In this document: positions 1 to 9,053 of the stretch, in pieces
Layout: each line of letters starts with the position of its first letter
Position numbering within the stretch: the first letter of the stretch is position 1
DNA from: Chryseobacterium gallinarum
Lineage (GTDB): Bacteria; Bacteroidota; Bacteroidia; Flavobacteriales; Weeksellaceae
Assembly: GCF_001021975.1 (NCBI RefSeq)
Contig: NZ_CP009928.1
Span: 1,984,001-2,048,000, forward strand
Length of the DNA: 64,000 nucleotides
Direction of reading: 5' to 3'
Program-made: the position numbers and the translations under genes
The notes under the pieces: generated by a model
What the model saw: only the letters and a program-made list of their open reading frames with translations
The model's database searches: none
What the model was told of the DNA's origin: nothing

Positions 1-980
1 ATTTTACGTTTTCAATGCTAAAAAATTTTGGATTTCTTACCAGATTATTTTTCCCAAAACCTATTGAAGACAAGCGTCTGGAAAGAGAAGTTTTCGGATT
101 GAAATTTAAAAATCCTGTGGGATTGGCTGCCGGTTTTGATAAAAATGCAGTTTTGTTCAACGAATTGGCTGATTTGGGGTTCGGCTTTGTAGAAATCGGA
201 ACGGTAACACCAAAGGCTCAGGCTGGAAATCCGAAGAAGAGATTATTCCGTTTAATCGAAGACGGGGGAATCATCAACAGGATGGGTTTCAATAATGATG
301 GTCTTGAGGCCGCTATTGAAAAACTGAAATCCAACAAAGGAAAAATAATCATCGGAGGAAATATCGGGAAAAATACAGACACAAGTCCTGAAAACTATAC
401 CCGCGATTATCTTGAATGTTTTGAAGGCCTTCATCCCCATGTAGATTATTTTGTACTCAATGTAAGCTGCCCGAATGTGGGTAGTCACGCAAAACTTGAA
501 GATGTAGATTATCTGCGCGAATTGATTACGGAAGTAAAGAAAATCAATCAGTCAAAATCTGTACAGAAGCCTATTCTCCTGAAAATTGCTCCAGATCTTA
601 ACAACAATCAGTTAGATGAAATAGTCGAACTGATCGCAGAAACCAAAATCGATGGTGTAATTGTCTCCAATACTTCTGTCAACAGAGAGGGACTGAAAAC
701 CCCTCCTGAAGTTCTGGAACAAATAGGAAACGGAGGTTTAAGCGGAAAACCAATTCGTGAAAGGAGTACAAAAATGATCAGATACCTTTCCGATAAAAGC
801 AAAAGGGCATTCCCGATCATTGGAGTAGGAGGTATTCACTCTGCGAAAGATGCGATTGAAAAGCTGGATGCAGGAGCGAGCCTTATACAGCTTTATACAG
901 GATTTATTTACGAAGGCCCGGAATTGATTAACGACATCAATAGGGAGCTTCTGAAAAGAGCGAGCAGATTACCAAGATAA
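1..980 (+). CDS. pyrD: Dihydroorotate dehydrogenase (quinone), 5' end outside window
   Basis: Class 2 dihydroorotate dehydrogenase oxidises dihydroorotate to orotate with FMN and passes electrons to quinone at the inner membrane (pyrimidine synthesis). The family motifs [18 protein letters not shown], the VLNVSCPN segment with its active-site region, and GVGGI/GA(S)LIQLYTG phosphate-binding loops are all visible. The first ATG is at 15, but the frame stays open to base 1 and reads FTFS just before it, matching the FTF that precedes this point in E. coli PyrD. The true start therefore lies upstream of the window and roughly 20 residues are missing. A hairpin terminator follows the stop. Confidence 0.95.
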   Translation, partial: FTFSMLKNFGFLTRLFFPKPIEDKRLEREVFGLKFKNPVGLAAGFDKNAVLFNELADLGFGFVEIGTVTPKAQAGNPKKRLFRLIEDGGIINRMGFNNDGLEAAIEKLKSNKGKIIIGGNIGKNTDTSPENYTRDYLECFEGLHPHVDYFVLNVSCPNVGSHAKLEDVDYLRELITEVKKINQSKSVQKPILLKIAPDLNNNQLDEIVELIAETKIDGVIVSNTSVNREGLKTPPEVLEQIGNGGLSGKPIRERSTKMIRYLSDKSKRAFPIIGVGGIHSAKDAIEKLDAGASLIQLYTGFIYEGPELINDINRELLKRASRLPR

Positions 981-984
981 TATC

Positions 985-1016
985 AAAAAGAGAGTTCAGT
1001 TACCGACTCTCTTTTT
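985..1016. terminator. Bidirectional hairpin terminator between pyrD and a convergent gene
   Basis: Perfect 11-nt arms AAAAAGAGAGT / ACTCTCTTTTT with a 10-nt loop. The A-rich left flank and T-rich right arm let it work for both converging genes. It touches the stop codon of the minus-strand gene. Confidence 0.85.
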
Positions 1017-1899
1017 ATTTGGATTTTGTAATAGCAGCATTTCTGATATCCACTGTAAATGAATATCCCGGGGAGGATGAGGTTTTCTTAATACTGAACT
1101 TTAATGTTTTGGCGTCTTTTGATGAAGAGGATATTGTATTATAAATCGATTCCCTGCAGCTTTCGGTAAGGAATTGTTCATAATTTTTATAGTTCCAGTC
1201 TTTAGTAAAATATAAGACCCTGTAGCCTTTTTCTCCGTCACTGGCACCACACATCCCACAGTAATTAAAGTTGGAAACCTGTTCAAAATAGAGCAATACC
1301 CTGTTCCCGGAACTATCTGATGCCGTGGATACCAGGCTGTTTCCGCCGGCCCGGTTGATGATGTCAAAAGTATTGATCTTTTTATTGTTCGGGAGAAGTA
1401 AATAATTGTTATACCGATAGATCATACTGTTTTTGGTATAGAGCTTGGCCTGTTGAGGTTGATTCCCTAGTGTAAAGATTCCCTGAATATCATGGCCTGA
1501 TACTGATCTTTTAAAGGTAAAGCTTTCTGCAGGACGGAATTTTTGAGCGATACTGTCTGTTTTTTCAACCCATCTTGGAGAAGTTATTTTTTCTTTAAAA
1601 GCCTTGGCTTGCTGCTGTTGCTTTTTGCCAAAATAATAGAGCAATAGATCTCCTTCATCATACACTCCGGTTAATGGAATTTTCTTTTGATACTTATCAT
1701 AATAATACCATCCTTCCACGAAATGCTGGTACTGGTTACAATCTATAATCCCTGTATAATTCAGGTGCAGGGTAATGGGGATACCGGAAATTTCTCCTTT
1801 AAAAACCTGTGAAGAATCTGTCACTGATTTCAGCTCAACCTTTTGGCTGAAGCAAAAGATGAAAATCCCCGAAAGGAATAGAGTAAAAGTTTTTTTCAT
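1015..1899 (-). CDS. Secreted protein of unknown function
   Basis: Encodes 294 residues with a Sec signal peptide (Lys-rich start, hydrophobic core to about residue 18, then SQK), so it is exported, probably to the periplasm or outer membrane. I do not recognise the family. Visible features are a QQQQ run near residue 95, a Gly/Cys patch NYCGMCGASDGEKGYRV near residue 218 and a C-terminal serine-rich segment. The short Gly/Tyr-rich strands in the first third resemble MORN-like text, but no clear repeat is present. It sits 18 nt downstream of the DUF445 gene and may be co-transcribed with it. Confidence 0.7.
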   Translation of the reverse strand: MKKTFTLFLSGIFIFCFSQKVELKSVTDSSQVFKGEISGIPITLHLNYTGIIDCNQYQHFVEGWYYYDKYQKKIPLTGVYDEGDLLLYYFGKKQQQQAKAFKEKITSPRWVEKTDSIAQKFRPAESFTFKRSVSGHDIQGIFTLGNQPQQAKLYTKNSMIYRYNNYLLLPNNKKINTFDIINRAGGNSLVSTASDSSGNRVLLYFEQVSNFNYCGMCGASDGEKGYRVLYFTKDWNYKNYEQFLTESCRESIYNTISSSSKDAKTLKFSIKKTSSSPGYSFTVDIRNAAITKSK

Positions 1900-1917
1900 G
1901 GTTAATGATCAGGGGTT

Positions 1918-3162
1918 TCAGATGAAGAAATGGGCAACAGTATAGATGAGTAAACCTACCAGGCCTCCTACTAATGTTCCGTTAACGCGGATAAACTGAA
2001 GATCTTTTCCTACTTCCAGCTCCAGTTTTTCACTCAGCTCTTTTCCTTGCCAGTTTCCTACCGTGGTACTGATGAGGTTTCCAAACTGGTGGGTATTTCT
2101 GAGTATATATTTGTAAGCAGTTACCCGTACCCAATGATCAATTTTATTCTGAAGGTTTTCATCCGTTTTTAAATTCTGTGAGAATTCATTCAGGTTTTTC
2201 GTCAGATAATTTTTCAATGCTGAATGCGAATCCTGAAGTTCTTTCATCAAGGTCCGCTTAATAGAGATCCATATGTCATTGGAATATTCTTCCAGTTTGT
2301 CATTCTTTAAAAGCCCGTTTTTAATGGTTTTAAACTCATCTTCCCATTTAGGATCTTCTTTCAGGTCAACCGAAAACTCATGGATTTTTTGTGTGATTAA
2401 TGCTCTTACTTGATGTTGGGGGTTTTCTTCAATTTCTTTAAAGAATTCTGCCAGTCCATCAGCGATCTTATCAGCTATTTTATTATCTACAAATGACGGG
2501 ACAAAGGAGTAGCTGCCTTTTTTCACACGTTCTTTGATCATTTCATCATTTTCAAGAATGTACTCTTTAATTTGTTTTGAAAGATTAGTAATAATCCTCT
2601 GATGGTCATTTTTCTCCAGAATATAATTGATTCCGTTTCCTACCACAGTATTAAGCTTAACATCATCAGTCATTTCAGAAACTTTTTTGCTGATAAACTG
2701 GCTTACTGTGGAATCATCAAGCCTGTTAAGAATATCAAGTACAATATCGGAAAGATTTTTAATCAGGATATCCTGTTTTTTTTGTTTACTCATCCATTCT
2801 CCGACGAAGCTGGATACTTTGAGCTTTTGAATATAGGGACGAATATTCTGTGGAGAAAGAAAATTGCTGACTACAAAACTTCCCAGATTGTCCCCAAGTC
2901 TTTGCTTACTATTTTCAATCAGATTGGTATGAGGAATCGGAAGTCCCAGCGGATGGCGGAACAGAGCGGTTACAGCGAACCAGTCTGCTAGTGCCCCTAC
3001 CATGGCTGCTTCAGCAAAAGCCCGTACATAGCCGATCCAATGGGAATTATCAGACTTCTGTACAATAGTTGTTACAATGAAAATAACAGCCATCAGAACA
3101 AATAGCCCCGTTGCAAATGCTTTATATTTCCTAAGTTGTTTTCTTTTTGCTTCGTCATTCAT
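1918..3162 (-). CDS. DUF445 family membrane protein (YjiN-like)
   Basis: Long alpha-helical protein anchored by an N-terminal hydrophobic helix (KAFATGLFVLMAVIFIV) and a C-terminal one (LVGGLVGLLIYTVAHFF). The signature stretch WIGYVRAFAEAAMVGALADW followed by FAVTALFRHPLGLPIPHTNLI identifies DUF445, the family of E. coli YjiN. Its biochemical role is unknown. The frame is open to an ATG at 3213. The start at 3162 (MNDEAKRKQ) is preferred because the charged start followed by the transmembrane helix matches YjiN and the extra 17 residues look unlike the family. It is divergent from msrB. Confidence 0.85.
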   Translation of the reverse strand: MNDEAKRKQLRKYKAFATGLFVLMAVIFIVTTIVQKSDNSHWIGYVRAFAEAAMVGALADWFAVTALFRHPLGLPIPHTNLIENSKQRLGDNLGSFVVSNFLSPQNIRPYIQKLKVSSFVGEWMSKQKKQDILIKNLSDIVLDILNRLDDSTVSQFISKKVSEMTDDVKLNTVVGNGINYILEKNDHQRIITNLSKQIKEYILENDEMIKERVKKGSYSFVPSFVDNKIADKIADGLAEFFKEIEENPQHQVRALITQKIHEFSVDLKEDPKWEDEFKTIKNGLLKNDKLEEYSNDIWISIKRTLMKELQDSHSALKNYLTKNLNEFSQNLKTDENLQNKIDHWVRVTAYKYILRNTHQFGNLISTTVGNWQGKELSEKLELEVGKDLQFIRVNGTLVGGLVGLLIYTVAHFFI

Positions 3163-3260
3163 ATTCTCAAATTTACTAAATTTGGTTATGAAACTATTTA
3201 CTATTAAACTCAAAAGTCATAAAAATTTATTTTTAAAAACTTTACAGCACTTACCCGGTA

Positions 3261-3788
3261 ATGAAATTTTTAGTTTCAGGTATCATATTAATTTTTCTGC
3301 AAGCATGCGAGCAGAAGCATCAGCCTATTAAAATGACTCTTATGGAAAATACAGAAGCAAAAAATAATCCATACTATTCCAGAACAGATACTGCCAAATT
3401 GAACATTTCCAACGAAGAATGGAAAAAGATACTGGCTCCCGATTTGTATGCTATTGCCCGGGAAGCTGCTACAGAAAGGGCTTTTACCGGAAAATACAAT
3501 GAATTTGATGAAACCGGAGAGTATTATTGTGCCGTTTGCGGGAACCATTTATTCCGCTCTACTTCGAAATTTACAAGCAGTTGTGGCTGGCCAAGTTTTT
3601 TTGAAGCGGATAAAGAAGGAGTGTACTATAAAAGAGATCAGTCTTACGGAATGGATAGGGTAGAAGTCCTTTGCAAAAGATGTGACTCTCATCTGGGACA
3701 TGTTTTTGACGATGGGCCAAAGCCCACAGGATTGAGATATTGCATGAATTCCATTAGCCTGGAATTTGCCCCCGATACTCAAAAATAA
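3261..3788 (+). CDS. msrB: Peptide-methionine (R)-S-oxide reductase, lipoprotein form
   Basis: MsrB reduces the R epimer of methionine sulfoxide in proteins. The catalytic Cys lies in RYCMNS, a second conserved Cys in SSCGWPSF, and two CxxC pairs (CAVC and CKRC) form the structural zinc site, so the enzyme looks complete. Unlike cytosolic MsrB it begins with a signal sequence ending in a lipobox-like LQAC. This predicts a lipid-anchored envelope enzyme repairing oxidised exported proteins. Length is 175 residues including about 60 residues ahead of the core domain. No MsrA lies beside it. Confidence 0.93.
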   Translation: MKFLVSGIILIFLQACEQKHQPIKMTLMENTEAKNNPYYSRTDTAKLNISNEEWKKILAPDLYAIAREAATERAFTGKYNEFDETGEYYCAVCGNHLFRSTSKFTSSCGWPSFFEADKEGVYYKRDQSYGMDRVEVLCKRCDSHLGHVFDDGPKPTGLRYCMNSISLEFAPDTQK

Positions 3789-3915
3789 GCCTTTAATTCA
3801 CGAAATCAGGACGTTAAAGTTTCTTAAATTCAGTTAAACTTTTTAGATTTATAACTGGCTGGTAACGATGTTTTTATAATTTTGCCCCACTAATCTGGAA
3901 TTAATATATTATTGA

Positions 3916-4668
3916 ATGAAAGGACTTTATGGCGTAATAGGCCTTGTATACATGGTTACGACGTCATTCTACATTTCTCCGAAAGCGGTAGTGAAGAATG
4001 AGCATGTCAAAACAACAAAAACTGAAAGAGTAATTGAAACGAAATCTGAGAAGAATACAAGCATATCTTCATCAGAAGCACTATATCAATCCATTGCATT
4101 TGACCCGGAACACGAATTAAATTATGAGGTTTTCTCAAAAGCATTAACTGGTTTTGAAAATTTAAAGAAAGCAGGATTGCTTAACCAGGATTCGCATTTA
4201 TTAACTATCTGCGATTTTTCTATGTCTTCCAATACAAAAAGGCTTTGGATTATTGATATTAATGATAAAAAAGTATTATTCAACTCATTGGTTGCCCACG
4301 GAAAAAATACAGGCGAAGAATTTGCGACGAATTTTTCTAACAGGGAAAGTTCGTTGCAGAGCAGCTTAGGTTTTTATATCACGGATGCAACCTACCAGGG
4401 AGACAACGGATATTCTTTAAGACTATTGGGAATGGATAAAGGATTTAATGATGCGGCGTATAGAAGGGCAATTGTCATGCACGGAGCAGATTATGTAAGT
4501 GATTCCTTTGCTGCGATGCACAAAAGAATTGGAAGAAGCTGGGGATGTCCGGCAGTTCCTAAAGAACTTACACAGCCCATTATTAATACGATAAAAGGAA
4601 GAAATCTTCTGTTCATCTACTATCCCGATCAGAATTATCTTTCCTCTTCGGAATGGTTAAAAGCATAA
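3916..4668 (+). CDS. Murein L,D-transpeptidase-like protein (YkuD_2 type)
   Basis: A 250-residue exported protein with an N-terminal hydrophobic segment. The C-terminal half has the arrangement of the L,D-transpeptidase catalytic family YkuD_2: a VAHGKNTG strand, a VMHGADYVS segment and the catalytic motif GRSWGCPAVP. The Cys acts as nucleophile and His precedes it. Such proteins form 3-3 crosslinks or attach proteins to peptidoglycan in the periplasm. The actual reaction is not shown by sequence. A TAATTTTG -7-like box lies at 3877-3884, and a strong terminator directly follows, so it is probably monocistronic. Confidence 0.85.
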   Translation: MKGLYGVIGLVYMVTTSFYISPKAVVKNEHVKTTKTERVIETKSEKNTSISSSEALYQSIAFDPEHELNYEVFSKALTGFENLKKAGLLNQDSHLLTICDFSMSSNTKRLWIIDINDKKVLFNSLVAHGKNTGEEFATNFSNRESSLQSSLGFYITDATYQGDNGYSLRLLGMDKGFNDAAYRRAIVMHGADYVSDSFAAMHKRIGRSWGCPAVPKELTQPIINTIKGRNLLFIYYPDQNYLSSSEWLKA

Positions 4669-4671
4669 GAA

Positions 4672-4703
4672 AAGAAGCAGTCGGTGAGACTGCTTTTCTG
4701 TTT
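4672..4703 (+). terminator. Rho-independent terminator after the L,D-transpeptidase gene
   Basis: Stem GAAGCAGTC / GACTGCTTTTC with a short GGTGA loop, followed by a T-rich tail. It starts within a few bases of the stop codon. Confidence 0.85.
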
Positions 4704-4759
4704 ATATATGAATTGAATGCAGCAAATAGTTGTGTGTATATTGGGTTCAAAATCATTAA

Positions 4760-4886
4760 CCACAGATTTTAGCAGATCTGCACAGATGTTTATGCTTTAA
4801 TTAAAATTATTAATGGAGATTCATTTTTCTAAAATATGAGGTCATTATTATGCGTTATCATCTGTGAAAATCCATGTCCATCTGTG
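4760..4886. repeat. Intergenic CACAGATG/CATCTGTG inverted element
   Basis: A non-coding stretch between two terminators. It holds CACAGATG at 4781-4788 and two inverted copies CATCTGTG at 4859-4866 and 4879-4886, with AGATTTT/AAAATC flanks. It resembles the dispersed palindromic 'CACAGATTT' elements common in Bacteroidota intergenic DNA. No ORF is supported. Function is unknown. Confidence 0.45.
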
Positions 4887-4959
4887 TTTAATAAAAAACT
4901 TTTTATACAATCTATCTTCAATAACTAAAAGTCTGTGCTATCTACGAGAGCAAATAAAA

Positions 4960-4985
4960 AATCCCTATGCAGAAACATAGGGATT
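4960..4985 (-). terminator. Terminator downstream of fabF
   Basis: Perfect 10-nt arms AATCCCTATG / CATAGGGATT with a 6-nt loop. On the minus strand a TTTTTTATTT tract follows, about 20 nt past the fabF stop codon. Confidence 0.88.
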
Positions 4986-5006
4986 ACAAATATTTTTATT
5001 TCAGAA

Positions 5007-6248
5007 TTAGCTGAATTTTTTGAAAACAACAGTTGCATTGTGTCCACCAAATCCAAAAGCATTACTCAAAGCAAATTTGATCTCTTTTTCTTTCGCTTCT
5101 CCGAAAACGATATTGATATCCTGAGGAATATTCTCATCAATGCTGTGCAGGTTGATCGTTGGAGGAATAATTCCGTTCTGAATAGCTTTGATTGAAAGAA
5201 TCGCTTCTACTGCTCCGGCAGCACCCAATAAGTGTCCGGTCATAGACTTCGTTGCACTGATATCAAGGCTTTTACTTCCTTTGAATGCATTATTGATCGC
5301 TTTCAATTCAATCAAATCTCCAAGAGGTGTTGATGTAGCATGCGGGTTAATATAATCGATGTCTTCCATATTGGCACCGGCTTCTTTTACGGCTAATTGC
5401 ATAGCTTTTATAGCTCCTGCTCCTTCCGGGTGAGGTGCTGTCATGTGATAGGCGTCTGCCGTCATGGCTGCTCCTGCTAATTCCGCATAGATTTTCGCTC
5501 CTCTGGCTACAGCATGCTCATATTCTTCAAGAACCAAGGCTCCTGCGCCTTCACCCATGACAAATCCATCCCTCTCCGCATCATAAGGGCGGCTGGCAGT
5601 TGTGAAATCATCATTTCTTGTAGACATGGCTTTCATAATGGAGAAACCTCCTATGGAAGCCGGTGTGATCGCAGCTTCAGAGCCTCCACTGATAATGACC
5701 TTTGCTTTTCCAAGACGGATATAATTAAAGGCATCCATCAATGCTGTATTTCCTGTGGCACAGGCAGAAATCGTTGTATAATTGATTCCCTGAAGTCCAT
5801 ATTTCATGGAAATCATTCCTGAGGCCATATTCGCAATGAACTTGGGCACGAAAAACGGGTTGAAGCGTGGCGTGCCGTCCCCTTGTGCAAAATCCATTAC
5901 TTCCTTTTCAAAGGTCCACATACCCCCTTGTCCTGTACCCCAGATAACTCCGGTATCAAACGGATCCATTTTCTCCAGCTCCAGCCCGGAATCCTGAATG
6001 GCCTCTGAGGAAGCATACATTGCATATTGAGTGAATAGGTCACTTCTTTTAATTTCGTTGTGGGTAAGGTGAATTTTAGGGTCAAAGTTTTTTACCTCAC
6101 AGGCAAAGTGTACTTTAAATTTTTCAGAATCAAAATGAGTAATTAACCCTGCTCCGCTCACACCTTTAATACTGTTTTGCCAAAAATCTTCAACATTATT
6201 TCCCAAAGGCGTCACAGCGCCTAATCCTGTAATGACAACTCTTTTCAT
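5007..6248 (-). CDS. fabF: Beta-ketoacyl-ACP synthase (KAS II type)
   Basis: Condensing enzyme that extends acyl-ACP with malonyl-ACP in fatty acid synthesis. The start MKRVVITGLGAVTPLG, the nucleophile Cys163 in SACATGN, and the two His motifs NPHATSTPLGD and TGHLLGAAG give the complete Cys-His-His triad. The 413-residue length is normal. The gene is not in the usual acpP-fabF-rnc arrangement. It lies 177 nt downstream of a thiolase and TetR gene on the same strand, so it may be a second KAS with a specialised role rather than the main FabF. It ends with its own terminator. Confidence 0.9.
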   Translation of the reverse strand: MKRVVITGLGAVTPLGNNVEDFWQNSIKGVSGAGLITHFDSEKFKVHFACEVKNFDPKIHLTHNEIKRSDLFTQYAMYASSEAIQDSGLELEKMDPFDTGVIWGTGQGGMWTFEKEVMDFAQGDGTPRFNPFFVPKFIANMASGMISMKYGLQGINYTTISACATGNTALMDAFNYIRLGKAKVIISGGSEAAITPASIGGFSIMKAMSTRNDDFTTASRPYDAERDGFVMGEGAGALVLEEYEHAVARGAKIYAELAGAAMTADAYHMTAPHPEGAGAIKAMQLAVKEAGANMEDIDYINPHATSTPLGDLIELKAINNAFKGSKSLDISATKSMTGHLLGAAGAVEAILSIKAIQNGIIPPTINLHSIDENIPQDINIVFGEAKEKEIKFALSNAFGFGGHNATVVFKKFS

Positions 6249-6425
6249 ATTTTAGTTATTAATTTTAATAGATTGATTTTTATGAGTAAAACCGATTTAC
6301 CCATACCTGCATAATTTCGGTTGCAATATTATCATTTTTCTTCCGCTATAGACTAATAATTGTCCATATTATTTATTGCATAATAAAAATTACCTTTAGA
6401 AAAACAAGTTTGTTACCTTATAATA

Positions 6426-7694
6426 TTACTTTTCCAAAATCATGGTTACTCCCTGTCCACGGGCTGCGCAAATGGAAATAAAGCCCTTTCCGTTCCCTTT
6501 TTCGTGAAGAAGTTTTGCCAAAGTAGCGATGATTCTTCCACCTGTTGCCGCAAAAGGATGAGCTGCAGCAAGACTGCCTCCTTTTACATTCAGCTTATTT
6601 CTGTCGATCTTTCCAAGCGATTTTTCCAATCCGAATTGCTTAGCGAGGGTATCATCTTCCCAGATTTTTAAGGTTGCTAAAACCTGTGCAGCAAAAGCTT
6701 CATGAATCTCATAAAAGTCGAAATCTTCTAAATTCATTTCAGCTTTTTTAAGCATTCTTTCAGCAGCAAAAACAGGTGCTAAAAGCAGGTTTTGTTGGTT
6801 TGTAACATATTCTATTCCGGCTAATTCTGAAAAAGTAATATAAGCTAAAACAGGAAGGTTATTGGCTTTTGCCCATTCTTCACTGGTTAATAATACAGCT
6901 GAAGCACCATCTGTAAAAGGAGTGGAATTTCCGGCTGTAAGTGTTCCGTTTTGCTTATCAAAAGCCGGTTTTAATTGTGATAGTTTTTCTAAACTTGTAT
7001 CCCTGCGCAGGTTGTTATCTTTATCCAGGCCAAAAGCCGGTGTAATCATATCATCAAAAAAGCCTTCATCATAAGCTTTTGCCATATTTTGGTGGCTTCT
7101 GAGTGCTAATTCATCCTGTTCCTGTCTTGAAATCTGATAATATTTTGCTGTAATTTCAGTATGCTCTCCCATCACCAGCCCGGTTTTAGGCTCCTGCCCT
7201 TTATAGGGAATGGGTATCCAGTCTTTTAACCGGGGGCTCAGCAGATGTTTGATCTTTCCGAATGCAGACTTTTCTTTATTGGCTTTTAATAAAGCTTTCC
7301 TTACTCTTGATGAAGATTCAAAAGGAATGTTGCTCATGGCTTCTACACCGCATGCGATACCGCTTTCAATCTGGCCCAAAGCAATTTTATTCCCGATATA
7401 AATGGCTGCTTCAATACCTGTATCACAAGCCTGTTGAAGATCACAGGCGGGAGTAGCAGGATCAAGCGAAGTATTCATAACAGTTTCCCTGATGAGGTTA
7501 CTTTCAGAGATATGTTTGATCACTGCGCCACCGGCAACTTCCCCGAGCCGTTTGCCTTTTAAGTGATAACGGTCTATAAGACCATTCAAAGCAACTAATA
7601 ATAGCTCCTGGTTTCCTTGTTCCGTGTAGGCAGTATTCATTCTGGCAAATGGGATTCTGTTGTATCCTACAATAGCCACTTTTTTTGTTTCCAT
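6426..7694 (-). CDS. Thiolase (acetyl-CoA C-acyltransferase, FadI-like)
   Basis: A 422-residue thiolase that cleaves or forms beta-ketoacyl-CoA. The nucleophile Cys lies in CDLQQACDTGIEAA, the His in the HEAFA motif, and the second catalytic Cys in SICAARGQGV. The C-terminal form resembles the CAAGG motif of FadI rather than the CxGGG of biosynthetic thiolases, so beta-oxidation is the likelier role. It starts 10 nt after the tetR stop, indicating one operon controlled by that regulator. The other beta-oxidation genes (fadJ, acyl-CoA dehydrogenase) are not in this window. Confidence 0.9.
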   Translation of the reverse strand: METKKVAIVGYNRIPFARMNTAYTEQGNQELLLVALNGLIDRYHLKGKRLGEVAGGAVIKHISESNLIRETVMNTSLDPATPACDLQQACDTGIEAAIYIGNKIALGQIESGIACGVEAMSNIPFESSSRVRKALLKANKEKSAFGKIKHLLSPRLKDWIPIPYKGQEPKTGLVMGEHTEITAKYYQISRQEQDELALRSHQNMAKAYDEGFFDDMITPAFGLDKDNNLRRDTSLEKLSQLKPAFDKQNGTLTAGNSTPFTDGASAVLLTSEEWAKANNLPVLAYITFSELAGIEYVTNQQNLLLAPVFAAERMLKKAEMNLEDFDFYEIHEAFAAQVLATLKIWEDDTLAKQFGLEKSLGKIDRNKLNVKGGSLAAAHPFAATGGRIIATLAKLLHEKGNGKGFISICAARGQGVTMILEK

Positions 7695-7704
7695 AAGGGT
7701 AAAT

Positions 7705-8310
7705 TTATGATGGAAGGATTGTTAATTCATGGTCAATCATATGGGAAATTTTATCCAAAGCACGATCCAGATAGCTTTGATCTCCCAGCGTTTTCGAAAG
7801 CAGTATTCCTCCTTCGATAAGCATAATAAATAGTGAGGCATATTGCTCAGCACTTACTTTTTTACTAATTTCTCCGGTTTTTTGCCCCTGTAATATCACT
7901 TCAGATACTTTCGTCATCCATATCGTAAAAGAGTTTTTAACGTGTTTTTTAAGAGCCGGAAAAGAATCATCTGCTTCAGTTGCTGCATTCATCAGAGGAC
8001 AGCCTCCGTTTGAAAACACAATCGGCCAGTTTTTCCTGTAAAAATCCACAAAAGCCTTAAGTTTCTTTACAGCAGTAGGATATTCATCCCCAAATGAACG
8101 GTTGATGGTTTGGCTTAGTAAGCCTGCATTATATTTATAAACTTCAATAGCGACTTCATCTTTATTTTCAAAATTTCCATAAATACTTCCTTTTGTAAGT
8201 CCGGTAGCCTGGGTGATATCTGAAAGAGATGTGGCGATGTAGCCTTTTGTATTAAAAAGAGCCGCTGTTTTCTCAATAATGAGTTGTTTTGTTTTCTCTG
8301 CTTTAGACAT
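7705..8310 (-). CDS. TetR/AcrR family transcriptional regulator
   Basis: About 201 residues from the preferred start MSKAEKTKQ. The N-terminal helix-turn-helix is clear (AALFNTKGYIATSLSDITQA then TGLTKGSIYGNFENKDE), and the C-terminal ligand domain carries GGCPLMNAATEAD, similar to the YxaF/LmrA-type TetR C-terminal domain. An upstream ATG at 8352 would place the start inside the operator palindrome, so 8310 is chosen. It is first gene of a tetR-thiolase operon. A 24-bp palindrome 31 bp upstream suggests autorepression. The inducer is unknown; an acyl-CoA is plausible from the neighbour. Confidence 0.88.
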   Translation of the reverse strand: MSKAEKTKQLIIEKTAALFNTKGYIATSLSDITQATGLTKGSIYGNFENKDEVAIEVYKYNAGLLSQTINRSFGDEYPTAVKKLKAFVDFYRKNWPIVFSNGGCPLMNAATEADDSFPALKKHVKNSFTIWMTKVSEVILQGQKTGEISKKVSAEQYASLFIMLIEGGILLSKTLGDQSYLDRALDKISHMIDHELTILPS

Positions 8311-8330
8311 GTAAACAATTAATTCTAATA

Positions 8331-8338
8331 CAAATATA
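8331..8338 (-). promoter_or_regulatory. -7 box for the tetR-thiolase operon
   Basis: On the minus strand this reads TATATTTG, matching the Bacteroidota -7 consensus TAnnTTTG. It lies 20 nt upstream of the tetR ATG and directly beside the palindrome at 8341-8364. No well-spaced -33 TTTG is seen. Confidence 0.5.
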
Positions 8339-8340
8339 CA

Positions 8341-8364
8341 AAAATATACCAAATGGTATATTTT
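8341..8364. promoter_or_regulatory. Palindromic TetR operator
   Basis: Perfect inverted repeat AAAATATACC-AAAT-GGTATATTTT (the arms extend to 11 bp over a 2-bp centre). Position just upstream of the -7 box and size are typical of TetR-family autoregulatory operators. Binding by the adjacent TetR is an inference. Confidence 0.7.
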
Positions 8365-8417
8365 AATTGAAAATTAAATCTGAGCAGATCTGAACCCAGA
8401 TTTAATAGAGTAAGTGA

Positions 8418-8837
8418 TTACTGTTCTAAGGTGGCATTCAGTGTAATCTCAAAATTAAAGGCAGCACTTACAGGACATCCTTCTTCTGCAATTTTAGCAT
8501 ATTTTTGAAATTCTTCTTCTGAAATTCCCGGAACCTTAGCCGTTAAAGTCAATTCTGATTTAGTGATTTTTCCGATATTGGGGTCCAGGGTGATGACAGA
8601 AGTTGTTTTTAGCTCTTCAGGCTGATAACCTGCCTGTGACAGTTCCGCATCTAATTTCATAGTGAAGCATCCTGCATGGGCAGCCGCTAATAATTCTTCC
8701 GGATTTGTTCCCACGCCATCCGCAAAACGGCTGTTAAAAGAATACTGAGTTTGATTTAAAGTGGTGCTTTGGGTAGTTAAATGCCCTTTTCCTTCTTTGA
8801 TGGTGCCGTTCCAAACGGCTGTTGCGTTACGTCTCAT
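8418..8837 (-). CDS. OsmC family peroxiredoxin
   Basis: OsmC proteins are cytosolic thiol peroxidases that reduce organic hydroperoxides. The 139-residue protein has both active-site cysteines in family context: AHAGCFTM and EEGCPVSAAF, plus the TNPEELLAAAH signature of the OsmC subfamily. The open frame extends to 8897, but the start MRRNATAVWNG at 8837 matches OsmC N-termini and removes 20 atypical residues. A regulator gene diverges upstream. Confidence 0.92.
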   Translation of the reverse strand: MRRNATAVWNGTIKEGKGHLTTQSTTLNQTQYSFNSRFADGVGTNPEELLAAAHAGCFTMKLDAELSQAGYQPEELKTTSVITLDPNIGKITKSELTLTAKVPGISEEEFQKYAKIAEEGCPVSAAFNFEITLNATLEQ

Positions 8838-9009
8838 AATATTTTGTGGTTTTAATTTAATAATGATTTTTAAAGATACGAAAAAGTGTGATTGCAAAAG
8901 GACTCAATGATTCAGGCTGTACTTTCTTCATCTATTGGAAGTATATGATGAATGAAAAAAAACAAAATATGTTTTTTACATTGATATTATTTTATCAATT
9001 TTACAAAGA

Positions 9010-9040
9010 TTTGTACTGCGGTTTATATTATATAATTTTT
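9010..9040 (+). promoter_or_regulatory. Promoter of the AraC regulator gene
   Basis: TTTG at 9010-9013, 19-nt spacer, TAATTTTT at 9033-9040 (7 of 8 matches to TAnnTTTG). The ATG lies 13 nt downstream, leaving a very short leader. Confidence 0.5.
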
Positions 9041-9053
9041 TCAAAACAGGTGA

